Assembly: GCA_029260375.1 (NCBI GenBank)
Contig: JAJDDI010000071.1
Location: forward strand, 21,305 to 85,304
Direction: 5' to 3'
Length of the DNA: 64,000 nucleotides
Origin: Phycisphaerales bacterium
GTDB taxonomy: Bacteria > Planctomycetota > Phycisphaerae > Phycisphaerales > UBA1924
Position numbers and translations under genes: made by a program. Numbering within the stretch: the stretch's first letter is position 1; each line of letters starts with the position of its first letter. The notes beneath the pieces were generated by a model, which saw only the letters and a program-made list of their open reading frames with translations, did not search any database and was not told where the DNA came from. Below, piece by piece: positions 1 through 8,839 of this stretch.

Positions 1-774
1 GCTGAGCGGGTCGTGCCCGACGGATGTGATGGCGGTTCGCAGCAGTTCCGTGTCGCAGCCCGGGTCCCCGGCCAGGTACAGGCGGGGGGCCGCGTCCGAG
101 TCCCGGGGCTTGATCATCACCGCGACCCAGCCGAACTCGAGCGTCTTCTGGACACGATCGATGACCAGCTCGATGAAGCGGTCGGGCTCGTTGAGGCCGC
201 TCATGGAGCGACCGATCTCGTAGACCGTATGGATTGTCTCGTACGATTCGGACAGCTGCGTCGTGAACGTCTCCAGCGCGGTCTGGCCCTTGGCGTACAC
301 CTCGAGGTCCGCGTGCATCCAACGGAGCATGCTCAGCGTGCGGTTCGACTCGTCGCGGGTCATCGACGCGCTATCGAGCAGCGCCCGCCTGGCCGAGGGC
401 TGATCGATGCATGCGGACACGCACCCGAGTGTGAACTCGTCCGACTCGAGCGCTTCCGACCCGATCGCCACGGCGACGAGGTAGCCGACCGTCCTTCGGC
501 GCCGGGTCTCGGCGATGGGCATGAGCCAGAATCCCGGGAACAGCTCGGTGAACTCGGGCTCGGCGCCGCCCGCCCAGCCCCGGACCTCCGCGGTGATGCG
601 TTCGGTCAGATGCGCCGAGCGGAGCCACAGGCCCAGTACACCGGCGACGGACGGCCCGGTGATCAGGCGCCCTTCGAGGTCGAAACGCCACACCGGCGTC
701 CCGATCTCGCGACAGCGCTCGATCAGCGGATCGACGGAGCTCACGGGCGCGGCGGTTACGGCGCGAGGGATCAT
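1..774 (-). CDS. GAF-domain signalling protein, 3' end outside window (partial)
   Basis: The reading frame is open from an ATG at 774 to the window edge, giving 258 residues without a stop. The first ~150 residues match no family I can name. A short helical stretch follows, and from about residue 180 the sequence has the look of a GAF domain (residues like YEIGRSMSGLNEPDRFIELV, then WVAVMI). The start overlaps the stop of the upstream response regulator by four bases (ATGA), so the two are translationally coupled. That pairing suggests a two-component or phosphorelay partner. The effector domain (kinase, phosphatase, HD-GYP or GGDEF) would lie outside the window and cannot be named. The GAF call is moderately sure. 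Confidence 0.6.
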   Translation of the reverse strand, partial: MIPRAVTAAPVSSVDPLIERCREIGTPVWRFDLEGRLITGPSVAGVLGLWLRSAHLTERITAEVRGWAGGAEPEFTELFPGFWLMPIAETRRRRTVGYLVAVAIGSEALESDEFTLGCVSACIDQPSARRALLDSASMTRDESNRTLSMLRWMHADLEVYAKGQTALETFTTQLSESYETIHTVYEIGRSMSGLNEPDRFIELVIDRVQKTLEFGWVAVMIKPRDSDAAPRLYLAGDPGCDTELLRTAITSVGHDPLS

Positions 775-1196
775 GCTGACTTCCGCAGGCTCCCGTGGTC
801 AGACGGAAGCAGGTCCATGACTTTGCCAAGGATCTCACGAGCGCTAAACGGCTTGCTCATGATGAAACGGATGTTCGTGGAGGCGAGCTCGCCGGGGTCC
901 AGCACGTAACCGCGGGCGGTGAGCATGATCACCGGTGTCCGGCTGGTGGCGTCGTTGGCCTTGAGCTGGCGGGCCAGCTCGATCCCGCTCATGTAGGGCA
1001 TCTGCAGGTCCGTGATCACCAGCGCCGGCGTGGTTTGCTCAGCCTGCTCGAGGGCCTCCTCGCCGTCCTCGGCCGTGATCACCTGGTACCCGTTGGCCTG
1101 GAGCTTCCGGGCGAGCACGAGCGTGATGTGCGGCTCGTCGTCGGCAAGGAGGATCAGGGCCTTCTCGCGAGATGGATCGAGCTGGGACTCGGGCAT
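771..1196 (-). CDS. Single-domain response regulator (CheY-like receiver)
   Basis: This 141-residue protein is essentially one receiver domain with no output domain. The acidic pocket (ADDEPH, D19-D20), the phospho-acceptor D63 in VITDLQMP, T93 in MLTARG and the conserved K115 in SKPFS are all present, so it should be phosphorylatable. It is the first gene of a coupled pair. Its TGA overlaps the ATG of the GAF protein downstream, which is the likeliest signalling partner. Its own promoter should lie in the ~170 bases upstream, between it and the convergent end of the transporter gene. The receiver assignment is secure; its pathway is unknown. Confidence 0.93.
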   Translation of the reverse strand: MPESQLDPSREKALILLADDEPHITLVLARKLQANGYQVITAEDGEEALEQAEQTTPALVITDLQMPYMSGIELARQLKANDATSRTPVIMLTARGYVLDPGELASTNIRFIMSKPFSAREILGKVMDLLPSDHGSLRKSA

Positions 1197-1366
1197 GAGC
1201 TGCGTTCCTCGCCGAGATCCGATCCCGGTGCTTTCCCTGAATCGGGCGAAGCCCGGGCAGACTTCAGCCCATGGGACGCACAGGCGGGATGCGGCGTGAT
1301 CGGCCCATGCCCAGGCTCCCCCAGAAGGAGGGTCCGTGTATTCTCGGACGTTGCGGCAGACCCGGG

Positions 1367-2296
1367 CTAGCCGACCCCCGCCTCCACCGCCGCCCCGGGG
1401 GGGAGGCCTTCGTGATGGGTCGGTGGGGGGAGCCGGAGATACCGGGCCAGCGCCGGCGCCCCCAGCGAGAACGGGATCGTGTCCAGCAGCGCCATCACCA
1501 GCTTGAAGACGTATCCCGTCGCGATGAACGCCAGCAGTTGCGGGACGATGGGGTTGTCCCGGCTCACCGGCAGCGCGTGGGCGAAGTAGTGGGTGATGAG
1601 GATCACGGCGACCGTGTCCACGAACTGACTGACCAGCGTGGACCCGTTGTTCCGCAGCCAGAGGTGCCTGCCCTTGGTGACGCGCTTCCAGAAGTGGAAG
1701 ACCTGCACATCGACGAGCTGGGCGACCAGATACGCGACCATCGAGGCAGTGACCGCGCCGAACGCCAGCGTCCGCACCTCAAAAAACACGGGCTCGCGGG
1801 CGGCCGCGTCGCTGATGCGCGCCGAGGCCTCCGCGTCCAGGGGCGTGTCGCTGGGCAACGATGCGACGATCTCCCCCACGCGGGCCAGCAGCTCGGGGTC
1901 GGCGGACTCGAAACCGGGCAGCACCCCGCCCACATAGAGAATGAGGATGACCCACACGTTGAGCAGGAGCCCGACCATCACCACGAGGTTGGCCCGCCTC
2001 CGCCCGAACAGCTCGGAGATGAAGTCGGTGCAGAGGAAGGTCACGGGGTAGGGCAGCACGCCCACGGCGACGGCGAAGGCGGTCCGCTCCGGGGTCGATG
2101 TGTCAAGGTCGAGTTCGAAGAGCTTGATGAACCGCGTGACGCCCAGAATGTTGAGCATCGCAAGCGTGCCCAGGAACAGGCCCGCGAGCACCAGGAACAC
2201 TCCCTCGCGCCGTCCGTGGAGCGTCCGCTCGCCCAGCGGCTCCAGATCCGGGTAGGTGTGCTGAACGCTGGGCAGCAGCGCGTCGGGCGTGGGCAT
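1367..2296 (-). CDS. Queuosine precursor transporter (YhhQ/QPT family)
   Basis: This 309-residue polytopic inner-membrane protein carries the family signature near YPVTFLCTDFISELFGRRRA, and further hydrophobic segments run through to its C-terminus. The family imports preQ0/preQ1 for tRNA queuosine modification. An in-frame upstream ATG at 2347 would nearly abut the divergent scpB start. The ATG at 2296 (MPTPDALL) gives a more typical N-terminus and is preferred. A hydrophilic loop of about 55 residues in the middle is longer than in short family members. A QueD-like gene lies 20 kb away at 21840, so both salvage and synthesis of the modification may occur. Family assignment is confident; the exact substrate is inferred. 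Confidence 0.87.
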   Translation of the reverse strand: MPTPDALLPSVQHTYPDLEPLGERTLHGRREGVFLVLAGLFLGTLAMLNILGVTRFIKLFELDLDTSTPERTAFAVAVGVLPYPVTFLCTDFISELFGRRRANLVVMVGLLLNVWVILILYVGGVLPGFESADPELLARVGEIVASLPSDTPLDAEASARISDAAAREPVFFEVRTLAFGAVTASMVAYLVAQLVDVQVFHFWKRVTKGRHLWLRNNGSTLVSQFVDTVAVILITHYFAHALPVSRDNPIVPQLLAFIATGYVFKLVMALLDTIPFSLGAPALARYLRLPPPTHHEGLPPGAAVEAGVG

Positions 2297-2352
2297 GGCC
2301 AGAGCATATCGGGGCGCCCCGCCTCGCCCCGTCCCGCCTGATAGCATCCGGT

Positions 2353-2949
2353 ATGACCATGGTGACGGAACGCACAGACAAGATGGTGACGGATGGCACG
2401 GGCGCCCCGGCGCCGAGCGCGGTGCTGGAGGCGGTGCTGATGAGCGCCGACCGCCCGGCGCCCGCGGGCAAGCTGGTCGAGGCTCTGGGCGGGCTGATCC
2501 AGCCGCCCCCCGACGAGGGGCGGGTGGAAACGCTGATCGCCGAGCTCAACGAGGTCTACGACCAGACCGGGCGGGCGTTCCGGATCGAGTCGGTCGCGGG
2601 GGGCTACCGGGTGATGACCCGCCCGGCGTACGCGACGGCCGTCGCGGTGATGCACCGCCTCAAGTCCTCGGGACGCCTGAGCCGCGCGGCGCTCGAGACG
2701 CTGGCGATCATCGCCTACCGCCAGCCGGTGACACGCGCCTCGCTCGAGGCGATCCGGGGCGTGGCGTGCGGCGAGATCCTGCGGGCGCTGCTCGAACGCC
2801 GTCTGATCATGATCAAGGGTCGGGCCGAGGAGCTCGGGCGACCGATGCTCTACGGCACGACCAAGCAGTTTCTCGACGTCTTCGGGCTCGCGTCACTCAA
2901 GGACCTGCCCAAGCCCGAGGAGTTCGGGCTCGGCGACTCGGACGACTGA
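2353..2949 (+). CDS. scpB: Segregation and condensation protein B
   Basis: This 198-residue protein is the winged-helix kleisin-associated subunit ScpB. It works with ScpA and SMC in chromosome condensation and segregation in the cytoplasm. The conserved middle is clear: GYRVMTRPAYA, then LSRAALETLAIIAYRQPVTR and the second winged helix around IRGVACGEILRALLERRLI, with GRPMLYGTTKQFLDVFGL near the end. Length is normal for the family. The first ~20 residues are a poorly conserved tail; an ATG two codons in (2359) is an equally possible start. No scpA is adjacent in this window. It begins a co-directional run with the lipoprotein, DUF58 and transglutaminase genes. Confidence 0.95.
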   Translation: MTMVTERTDKMVTDGTGAPAPSAVLEAVLMSADRPAPAGKLVEALGGLIQPPPDEGRVETLIAELNEVYDQTGRAFRIESVAGGYRVMTRPAYATAVAVMHRLKSSGRLSRAALETLAIIAYRQPVTRASLEAIRGVACGEILRALLERRLIMIKGRAEELGRPMLYGTTKQFLDVFGLASLKDLPKPEEFGLGDSDD

Positions 2950-2977
2950 TAGGATCACCACGCAACGGAGGTTCAGC

Positions 2978-3403
2978 GTGAGACACAGGCGATCTGGCGG
3001 GCGAAGGCTCATCTTGGCGGGCGGCGCGATCGGCGCTCTTGCGGCGTCCACCCTCGCCGGCTGCGGGGCCGCGACCATCGCGGGCAAGGTCATGCGGGGC
3101 GACATCGGGCGGGTGGTGATCGTGGACGGATCGGACAAGCGCCTGCTGGAACCGGGGCTCGCGGGCATCCAGGTGCAGATGAGCACCCCCGTGTTGGGTC
3201 GGGGCGGGAAGGCCGTGCTGGGCGAGAGCGTGACCGACGAGACCGGGTCGTTCCGACTCAAGGTGGACGGCGGCGCCAAACTTCCGACGCGGGTGTCGAT
3301 CCGCGCGAGCGGCTCAGGCGAATATGAGGTGAACAACAGCATCTTCCGCCCCCGGCCGGGCGAGCAGGTGCTCGTGCTCATGCGACCCCCGAAGTCGCCC
3401 TAG
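2978..3403 (+). CDS. Small lipoprotein with carboxypeptidase-regulatory-like fold
   Basis: This 141-residue exported lipoprotein has an arginine-rich N-terminus, a hydrophobic stretch and a lipobox STLAGC with the acylated Cys at residue 29. The mature part (GIQVQMSTPVLGRGGKAVLG, then DETGSFRLKVDGG) looks like a single transthyretin/CarboxypepD-regulatory-like beta sandwich, with the usual 'T-D-E-T-G-S-F' turn. The GTG start is supported by a GGAGG about 7 bases upstream. The next gene begins 6 bases after the stop, so it is likely co-transcribed with the DUF58 protein. No enzymatic role is visible; function is unknown. Confidence 0.75.
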   Translation: MRHRRSGGRRLILAGGAIGALAASTLAGCGAATIAGKVMRGDIGRVVIVDGSDKRLLEPGLAGIQVQMSTPVLGRGGKAVLGESVTDETGSFRLKVDGGAKLPTRVSIRASGSGEYEVNNSIFRPRPGEQVLVLMRPPKSP

Positions 3404-3409
3404 GGAGCA

Positions 3410-4663
3410 ATGGCAGCACAGAACACGAGGATCAGAACGTCTCTGCAACGCTCGGAAGGGCGGCTGTGGGGGCGTCCTGTCGCCCGGCGGTACGAGCTCC
3501 GCCCCGGCGGACTGCTCTACATCGCGATCACCCTCTTTGTCGCGATCGGGGCGTTCAACAGCCAGAACAACCTGCTGTTCTGGCTGTTCGGAATGGCCGT
3601 GGGGGCGATCATCATCTCCGGGATCGCCAGCGGCGCGGCGATGATGGGCCTGCGCGGGCGCCGCCTGGCGCCGCCCGTGGTCGAGGCGGGCGCCCGGGCG
3701 CCCCTCACGTACGAGCTGCGTCACCGGGGGCGGTTCATCCCCGCGTTTGCGCTGCTGATCCGCGAGCTGCCCGGGGCGTCGCTGCCCGAGGGGCGGGTGG
3801 GCGTGCTCGAGCCCGCGCTGGCGCACATCGATCATCTCTCGCCCGGGTCCCGGGGGAGCGGGCACTGCTGGGCGATGGCCGGGCGGCGTGGCCTGGTCCG
3901 TCTGGAGCGTTTCGAGGTCTCGACCGTCTTTCCGTTCGGACTGTTTCGCAAGTCACTGATCTTCGAGCAGCCGGCGGAGATCTCGGTCACGCCGGTGCGG
4001 CTCACGCTGCGTGACCGGTTGCTCGAGACCATCGCCGCAGGCTCGGACCAGGGCGCGCTGCGCACGTCACAGACGGGGATCAGCGACGAGTTTTTCGGGC
4101 TCCGGGCGTACATGCCGGGCGACAGCCCGAGAACCATCGCCTGGCGGCGCTCGGCGGCGATCGGGGAGCTGGTGGTCCGTCAGTTCTCGGCGCCGATGCC
4201 CCCGAGGGTCATCCTCGAGCTGCACCCGGGCCTGGGCGAATCGAGCGAGCAGACGCGGGAGGTGGCGATCGCGATGCTCGCGACGCTCTCGGCCGACGCC
4301 AGCGCCAGCGGGTACAGCGTGGGCATTGACGCGTCATGGGCGGGGTACCGGAGCCCGCTGGGCGGGGGCGTGCGTCTGACGCGTCGGCGCTTGCGCGAGC
4401 TGTCCAGCCTGGAGCTCGTCGCGAAGCCGGGCGCTCGGGCGCAGGCGCCGCTGAGCCGGGGCGCCGGGCGGACGATTCTCTCCGACGGCGCCGCGGGCGA
4501 CGGTCGTGCGGAGCACCCGGTCATCGATGTGTCTGACGAGACTTCGTGGCTTCTCCCTGGGGCGGCGCTGCCCCGTGTGCTGGGCCCGGCTGAGACGCCC
4601 AAACAACGCGGCAGAACTCGGGCTGGGCGCCCGAGGAACGTCCGCGCCGCGGTGGGGTCCTAG
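3410..4663 (+). CDS. DUF58 domain membrane protein
   Basis: This 417-residue protein has two hydrophobic segments near the N-terminus (about residues 35-75), a periplasmic-type beta region, and the DUF58 signature around residue 238 (GDSPRTIAWRRSAAIGELVV), where D238, R and W are the conserved residues. DUF58 proteins are usually encoded with MoxR ATPases and TgpA-like transglutaminases and are implicated in envelope protein maturation. Here the TgpA partner follows after 2 bases, but no MoxR gene is present in the window. The last ~70 residues are low-complexity. The family call is sure; the biochemical role is not established. Confidence 0.9.
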   Translation: MAAQNTRIRTSLQRSEGRLWGRPVARRYELRPGGLLYIAITLFVAIGAFNSQNNLLFWLFGMAVGAIIISGIASGAAMMGLRGRRLAPPVVEAGARAPLTYELRHRGRFIPAFALLIRELPGASLPEGRVGVLEPALAHIDHLSPGSRGSGHCWAMAGRRGLVRLERFEVSTVFPFGLFRKSLIFEQPAEISVTPVRLTLRDRLLETIAAGSDQGALRTSQTGISDEFFGLRAYMPGDSPRTIAWRRSAAIGELVVRQFSAPMPPRVILELHPGLGESSEQTREVAIAMLATLSADASASGYSVGIDASWAGYRSPLGGGVRLTRRRLRELSSLELVAKPGARAQAPLSRGAGRTILSDGAAGDGRAEHPVIDVSDETSWLLPGAALPRVLGPAETPKQRGRTRAGRPRNVRAAVGS

Positions 4664-4665
4664 GC

Positions 4666-6909
4666 ATGAACCGACGCCTCGAAAGATCGATCCTCGCGAC
4701 GGCGCTCATCGCCGCGATCGCGTACGGCGTCGCTGACGAGAACCCGGGCCTGCTCCTGCTGGGTGTGGTGAGCGTCTTGGCGTCGTGGATGATCTTTCGA
4801 GCGCGCGGCGGGCGGGCACTGCCCATGAGCGTGACGATCCCGCTCACGCTGGCCGCGGTAGGGTACGCGATGATCCTCCTGGCCAGCGAGGGTTTCAAGG
4901 TCGGGGTGTTCAGCGAGTTCGTGCTGGCGCTGATCGTGGTCAAGCTCGTGGACCGCCGGTCGGCGCGCGACAACGCGCAGCTGCTGCTCCTGAGCGTGTT
5001 CCTCGTGGTCGGGGCGATCCTGACGAGCAATCGACTGGTGCTGGGCCTGCTCATCCTCGCGTTCGTGCCGGTGTTTGGAACCACCGTGGTGCAGCACCAG
5101 ATCGAGTCGGCGCGCCAGGCGGCTTCTCCCGCGGCCGTGGGGCGGCGGTCCCACGCGTCTCTCCAGGAACGGGCGGATCTGCGCCGGCTGGTCTGGTTTT
5201 CCACTCTGGCGTGTCTGGTGATCAGCATCGGGGTGTTTGTGATCATGCCGCGCGGGGTCGGGATGCAGGCGTTTGGGGCGTGGGGCAACACGTCGCTTGG
5301 GCAGGTCACCTCGTTTACCGACGAGGTGGAGCTCGGGCGGGGCGGGCTCATCAGCCAGTCGAGCACGCCGGTGCTCGATCTGGAGGTGCGCAACGCCCAG
5401 GGCGAGACGCTGGGATCGGCGAGCGAGGTGTTCTACCTGCGGGGCGCGGTGCTGGATGAGTATGACGACGGGCGTTGGTCGCGCGGGAGCGGCAGGGGTG
5501 ACCCGCTCAAGCAGTCGGCGAGCTACGTCGGCGCGAACACCCCGCACACGATTGGGCGATTTGAGAACTTCTCTGGTCGCGAGTCCCGGCTTGCCGACCA
5601 CGAACTCCGCGTGACCCTCCGGAACGCGAGGCGGGGCGAGACGCACTTGTTCTCGCTCTGGCGCCCGATCGAGATCGAGACGCTCAAGCCAACGGACATC
5701 AAGCACGATCCGACGGACGGGACGATCATTCGGGAGAGCCGTCAGTCGGGCAAGTTTGAGTATCTCGTCCGTTGCCGGGTCGGGGAGACCCGGTCGGGGC
5801 AGCGCGAGACGGCGGGGCCACCTCCCACGTTCGGGTCAGCCAGGATCACGACCCTGACCCAGCAGATCCTGCGTAACGAGGACACGCCCGTCGATCCGGA
5901 CCCGCGTACGCGGCCGTTGGGAGACAACTTCAGGGCGGTTCGCATGATCCGCAGCTATCTGGTTGAGAACTACGCGTACTCGCTCGAGACACGGACGGCC
6001 CCGCCCGGGCAGGACCCGATCGAGTGGTTCCTGTTCGGCGAGGACAAGCGGGGGCACTGCGAGTACTTCGCCGCGGCGATGACCGCGATGTGCCGCAGCG
6101 TGGGCATCAACGCGCGGGTGGTGACCGGGTATGTCGCGACCGAGTGGAACGCGCCCACGGGGCACTACATCGTGCGTGAGTCGAACGCGCACGCCTGGGT
6201 CGAGGTGGAGGTGCAGCCCGGGCTCTGGCAGCGACGCGATCCGACCCCGACCACCGAGTTCATCTCGATCCACGAGCCGTCGCGTTCGATGGTGGCGCGC
6301 CTTCGCCGGCTGATGGACACAGCCGAGTACGCCTGGATCAACTCCGTCGTGGGCTTCAGCCGGCGGAGCCGGTCGGGGAGTATGGATGCGGCCGTGGAGG
6401 GCGCGTTCTCCGGATGGGCCCAGAGCATCGGGGGACGGATCCGGACCGGGGGCGTCGGTCTGCTTGTGCGCGCCGCGGGTGCGGGGCTGATCGCGTTCGC
6501 GGGCGCCGCGGTCCTCGGGTTCTTCGCGGTCTGGCTGGCGCGAGGACCATGGCGGGGCGCAGCGAGCCGGTTCAGCGGTGTCACCTCGAGGCTCCTGGGG
6601 CGGGCCAGCCTGAAGCGGAGCGCGAGCACGCACGAGACGCTCCGGCGCGAGCTGCTGGCGTTGTTTCAAAGGCTGGGGCGTCCCAAGCCCGCCTGGCGCC
6701 CGCTGCGCGCCCACGCCGAGTCGCTGCGCGACCAGGCGGCGTTCAAGGACCTGGACCTCCCCGCGGCGAGCGGCGTGGCGGACACGATCTACCTCGAGCG
6801 GTTCGGCGACAAGGCGATCGAGCCCGAGACCGCCTCGAGCGCGAAGGACGATCTCAGGTCGATCGCTCGCAACGCCCGGCGCGCCAGGTCACGCAGGGCT
6901 CGAGACTGA
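4666..6909 (+). CDS. TgpA-like membrane transglutaminase (DUF3488-transglutaminase)
   Basis: This 747-residue integral membrane protein has about six N-terminal hydrophobic helices (residues ~10-200, DUF3488-like). An extracytoplasmic transglutaminase-like core follows. The catalytic triad is visible: C465 in GHCEYFA, H509 in NAHAWVEV and D525 in RRDPTPT. Another membrane helix lies at ~605-630, and then a cytoplasmic C-terminal domain (DUF4129-like position). The architecture matches Pseudomonas TgpA, a periplasmic-facing transglutaminase or protease-like enzyme. It directly follows the DUF58 gene with a 2-base gap, which supports a shared complex. It is complete and shows no frameshift. Confidence 0.92.
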   Translation: MNRRLERSILATALIAAIAYGVADENPGLLLLGVVSVLASWMIFRARGGRALPMSVTIPLTLAAVGYAMILLASEGFKVGVFSEFVLALIVVKLVDRRSARDNAQLLLLSVFLVVGAILTSNRLVLGLLILAFVPVFGTTVVQHQIESARQAASPAAVGRRSHASLQERADLRRLVWFSTLACLVISIGVFVIMPRGVGMQAFGAWGNTSLGQVTSFTDEVELGRGGLISQSSTPVLDLEVRNAQGETLGSASEVFYLRGAVLDEYDDGRWSRGSGRGDPLKQSASYVGANTPHTIGRFENFSGRESRLADHELRVTLRNARRGETHLFSLWRPIEIETLKPTDIKHDPTDGTIIRESRQSGKFEYLVRCRVGETRSGQRETAGPPPTFGSARITTLTQQILRNEDTPVDPDPRTRPLGDNFRAVRMIRSYLVENYAYSLETRTAPPGQDPIEWFLFGEDKRGHCEYFAAAMTAMCRSVGINARVVTGYVATEWNAPTGHYIVRESNAHAWVEVEVQPGLWQRRDPTPTTEFISIHEPSRSMVARLRRLMDTAEYAWINSVVGFSRRSRSGSMDAAVEGAFSGWAQSIGGRIRTGGVGLLVRAAGAGLIAFAGAAVLGFFAVWLARGPWRGAASRFSGVTSRLLGRASLKRSASTHETLRRELLALFQRLGRPKPAWRPLRAHAESLRDQAAFKDLDLPAASGVADTIYLERFGDKAIEPETASSAKDDLRSIARNARRARSRRARD

Positions 6910-7052
6910 GCGTCCGAGAACGCGCCCGCACGGCCCACACGCCCAGCCGAGGTATGCGCAACGATCCGTGAAGCGGCCTGGTCGTGTTGATCCGAGACAC
7001 CGGGCGTTCGATGGCGATCGGGTTCAGAGCCCGCAATCATCGGAGACCAGAC

Positions 7053-7898
7053 ATGCCCGCAAGCAGATCACGGACCGAACGCTGGCGCGACACGCTCGCG
7101 AGGATCCACCAGCGGGGCGGCGGGCTGGAGTTCACCGCGGATACCGCGGATGTGGGTGGCGAGCCCGACGCGGGCAACCTCGTCTGGCGCGTTCGCCTGC
7201 TGAACATCAGCGAATCCGAGCTGCTCGTGGAGGCGCCCGGGGCGATGGGCACGCGGTTCTCGGTCCACGCGGGCGCGCGACTCATCGGCATCATGAACGT
7301 CGGGCAGAACCGGTGGATGTTCCGCACCGAGGTGCTCGGACGCACGAGCGGCCAGAGTCCGGCGTTGCGCCTGGCGATGCCTGAGCGCGTCGAACGCTGC
7401 ATGCGTCGGAGCTTCGACCGCGTCTCCGACGCCTCGATCTCGCTGCCCAGCGTTGAGTGCTGGCCCCTGCTCGACCCCCGATCGGCGGTCCCGGCCGAGG
7501 TGGCCAACCGGGTCAAGATCCTCGACCAGCTCGACTCGGACATCGTCGGAGCAATCTCGGACGGGTCGATCGATCCGGTGGAGCTGCCCGAGGTGGGCAC
7601 GAGGTTCACCGCGGAGTTGGCCAACATCGGCGGGGGCGGCGTCGGTCTTCGCATCGAGCGGGACTCGGGCCCGACCATCGAAGGCTCGCACTTTTTCTGG
7701 ATCCGGATGGACCTCCGCCCCATCGTGCCTACGCCGCTGGCGCTGACCGCCCGCCGAGCGCACACGCACATCGACAGCTCGCAGAACATCTACGCGGGCA
7801 TGGCGTTCGAGTTTCAGCTCAACCCGGCCCACAAGCAGTTCGTCATCGAGCAGGTCAACCGCTACTTCGAGGCGGGCCAGCGCCGAGCCGCGGCCTAG
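7053..7898 (+). CDS. PilZ/YcgR-like protein (degenerate c-di-GMP motif)
   Basis: This 281-residue soluble protein has two beta-rich halves. The N-terminal half (around GTRFSVHAGARLIGIMN and RWMFRTEVLG) resembles the YcgR N-domain. The second half begins with an RxxxR-type motif (RRSFDRVS) and contains ELANIGGGGVGL, which lines up with the [D/N]xSxxG PilZ motif but has Gly where Ser is expected. Proteins of this type bind cyclic di-GMP and control flagella or surface behaviour. The ATG at 7053 is preferred because GGAGACC lies just upstream; an earlier ATG at 6984 lacks this. A bidirectional hairpin follows the gene. The assignment is plausible but rests on motifs read by eye. Confidence 0.62.
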   Translation: MPASRSRTERWRDTLARIHQRGGGLEFTADTADVGGEPDAGNLVWRVRLLNISESELLVEAPGAMGTRFSVHAGARLIGIMNVGQNRWMFRTEVLGRTSGQSPALRLAMPERVERCMRRSFDRVSDASISLPSVECWPLLDPRSAVPAEVANRVKILDQLDSDIVGAISDGSIDPVELPEVGTRFTAELANIGGGGVGLRIERDSGPTIEGSHFFWIRMDLRPIVPTPLALTARRAHTHIDSSQNIYAGMAFEFQLNPAHKQFVIEQVNRYFEAGQRRAAA

Positions 7899-7918
7899 CC
7901 GGCCCCCCGAAACAGAAA

Positions 7919-7946
7919 GGGCGCCCACCCGCGAGGGTGAGCGCCC
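7919..7946. terminator. Hairpin terminator between convergent genes
   Basis: A 28-base inverted repeat has 12-base arms (GGGCGC and CACCC halves with one C-A mismatch) around a GCGA loop. It sits between the ends of the plus-strand PilZ-like gene (7898) and the minus-strand lipoprotein gene (7973). On the minus strand it is followed by a T-rich run (CTTTCTGTTT), so it should work best as the terminator of the lipoprotein gene, and probably serves both. Confidence 0.78.
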
Positions 7947-7972
7947 ATGACGTTTGCACTGTGCGGCGGGCT

Positions 7973-8839
7973 TTAGTCGAAGAACGAGAACGCGGGACCG
8001 ACCGAGTGGGTGCGGGGGTTCTCAACGACCTTGACGAGCGCGTCACGCTTGCCGGCGAACAGATCGATCCGGTTGCCGCCGTCGTTCCAGACGCCCGTCC
8101 AGTGGTGCTCCGTGGGGTTCACGCGTATCACGCGCCCGAAGGCGGTGTTGAACGCGGCCTTGCCCTCGGGGCTCTGGATATCCAGCGTGCCACGAGACTC
8201 CGGGGGAACGACGAGGTAGACCGGGCCGACCGAGGAGGTCAGGCGGACGGGTTCAACCAGGGGTTCAACGGCTCTGACCTCGACACGGCCGCCCTCGCCG
8301 CCGGCGAAGCCGTTTTCGACGGTGATGGCGCCGCGGATGCCGTTGATCTCGACGTCACCGCCCGAGTTGCGGACGAGCAGTCCGTCACAGATCGGCGTTT
8401 TGATGGTGATGTTGACGCGCGGGTGAAAGCCGCTCTCGAGGGGCGCGTTGAGCGTGGTGACGCGGAGGATTGACCGGTCCGGGCCGGCCTCGTGGACCGC
8501 CTCGACCCAGTACGTGCTGTCGGTGGGGTCGATCCCGTACGAGGCGACCTCGGCGCGATCGCCGCGGGGGATGCTCCATTCGATGACGGCCTCGGAGAGC
8601 TTGTCGCTGGCCTCGATGGTGACCGAGCCGTTCTGGTTCTCGATATCCAGGGCGGTGAACCGTCCGCGGACGACGGGCGGCCCCTCGATCTCGACCATCT
8701 TCGAACGCTGGATGGTGACCAGGCGGCTGCGCATCCCGCCCTTGCGACACCCGGTGAGCATGAGCACGCCCGGAAGCGCAATCGCGCAGACCAGAAGGCC
8801 CAGCGTGACCCGGGCGCTTCGATTCGTATTGGTATTCAT
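7973..8839 (-). CDS. Lipoprotein with DUF4097-like beta-helix region
   Basis: This 288-residue exported lipoprotein has a hydrophobic N-terminus and a lipobox near LMLTGCRK. The mature part is rich in short strands (FTALDIENQNGSVTIEA, NSGGDVEINGIRG, VRLTSSVGPVYL), a pattern seen in DUF4097/'adhesin head'-type right-handed beta structures. The ATG at 8839 is chosen because AGGTGG lies 8 bases upstream; an in-frame GTG at 8851 falls on that ribosome binding site. The gene is monocistronic: a divergent 585-base gap lies upstream and a terminator downstream. Its substrate or partner cannot be deduced. Confidence 0.75.
   Translation of the reverse strand: MNTNTNRSARVTLGLLVCAIALPGVLMLTGCRKGGMRSRLVTIQRSKMVEIEGPPVVRGRFTALDIENQNGSVTIEASDKLSEAVIEWSIPRGDRAEVASYGIDPTDSTYWVEAVHEAGPDRSILRVTTLNAPLESGFHPRVNITIKTPICDGLLVRNSGGDVEINGIRGAITVENGFAGGEGGRVEVRAVEPLVEPVRLTSSVGPVYLVVPPESRGTLDIQSPEGKAAFNTAFGRVIRVNPTEHHWTGVWNDGGNRIDLFAGKRDALVKVVENPRTHSVGPAFSFFD

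Noticed and set aside
1271..2341. 356-codon plus-strand frame opposite the queuosine precursor transporter
   Set aside because: His/Arg/Gln-rich shadow; the minus-strand protein has the family signature and membrane helices.
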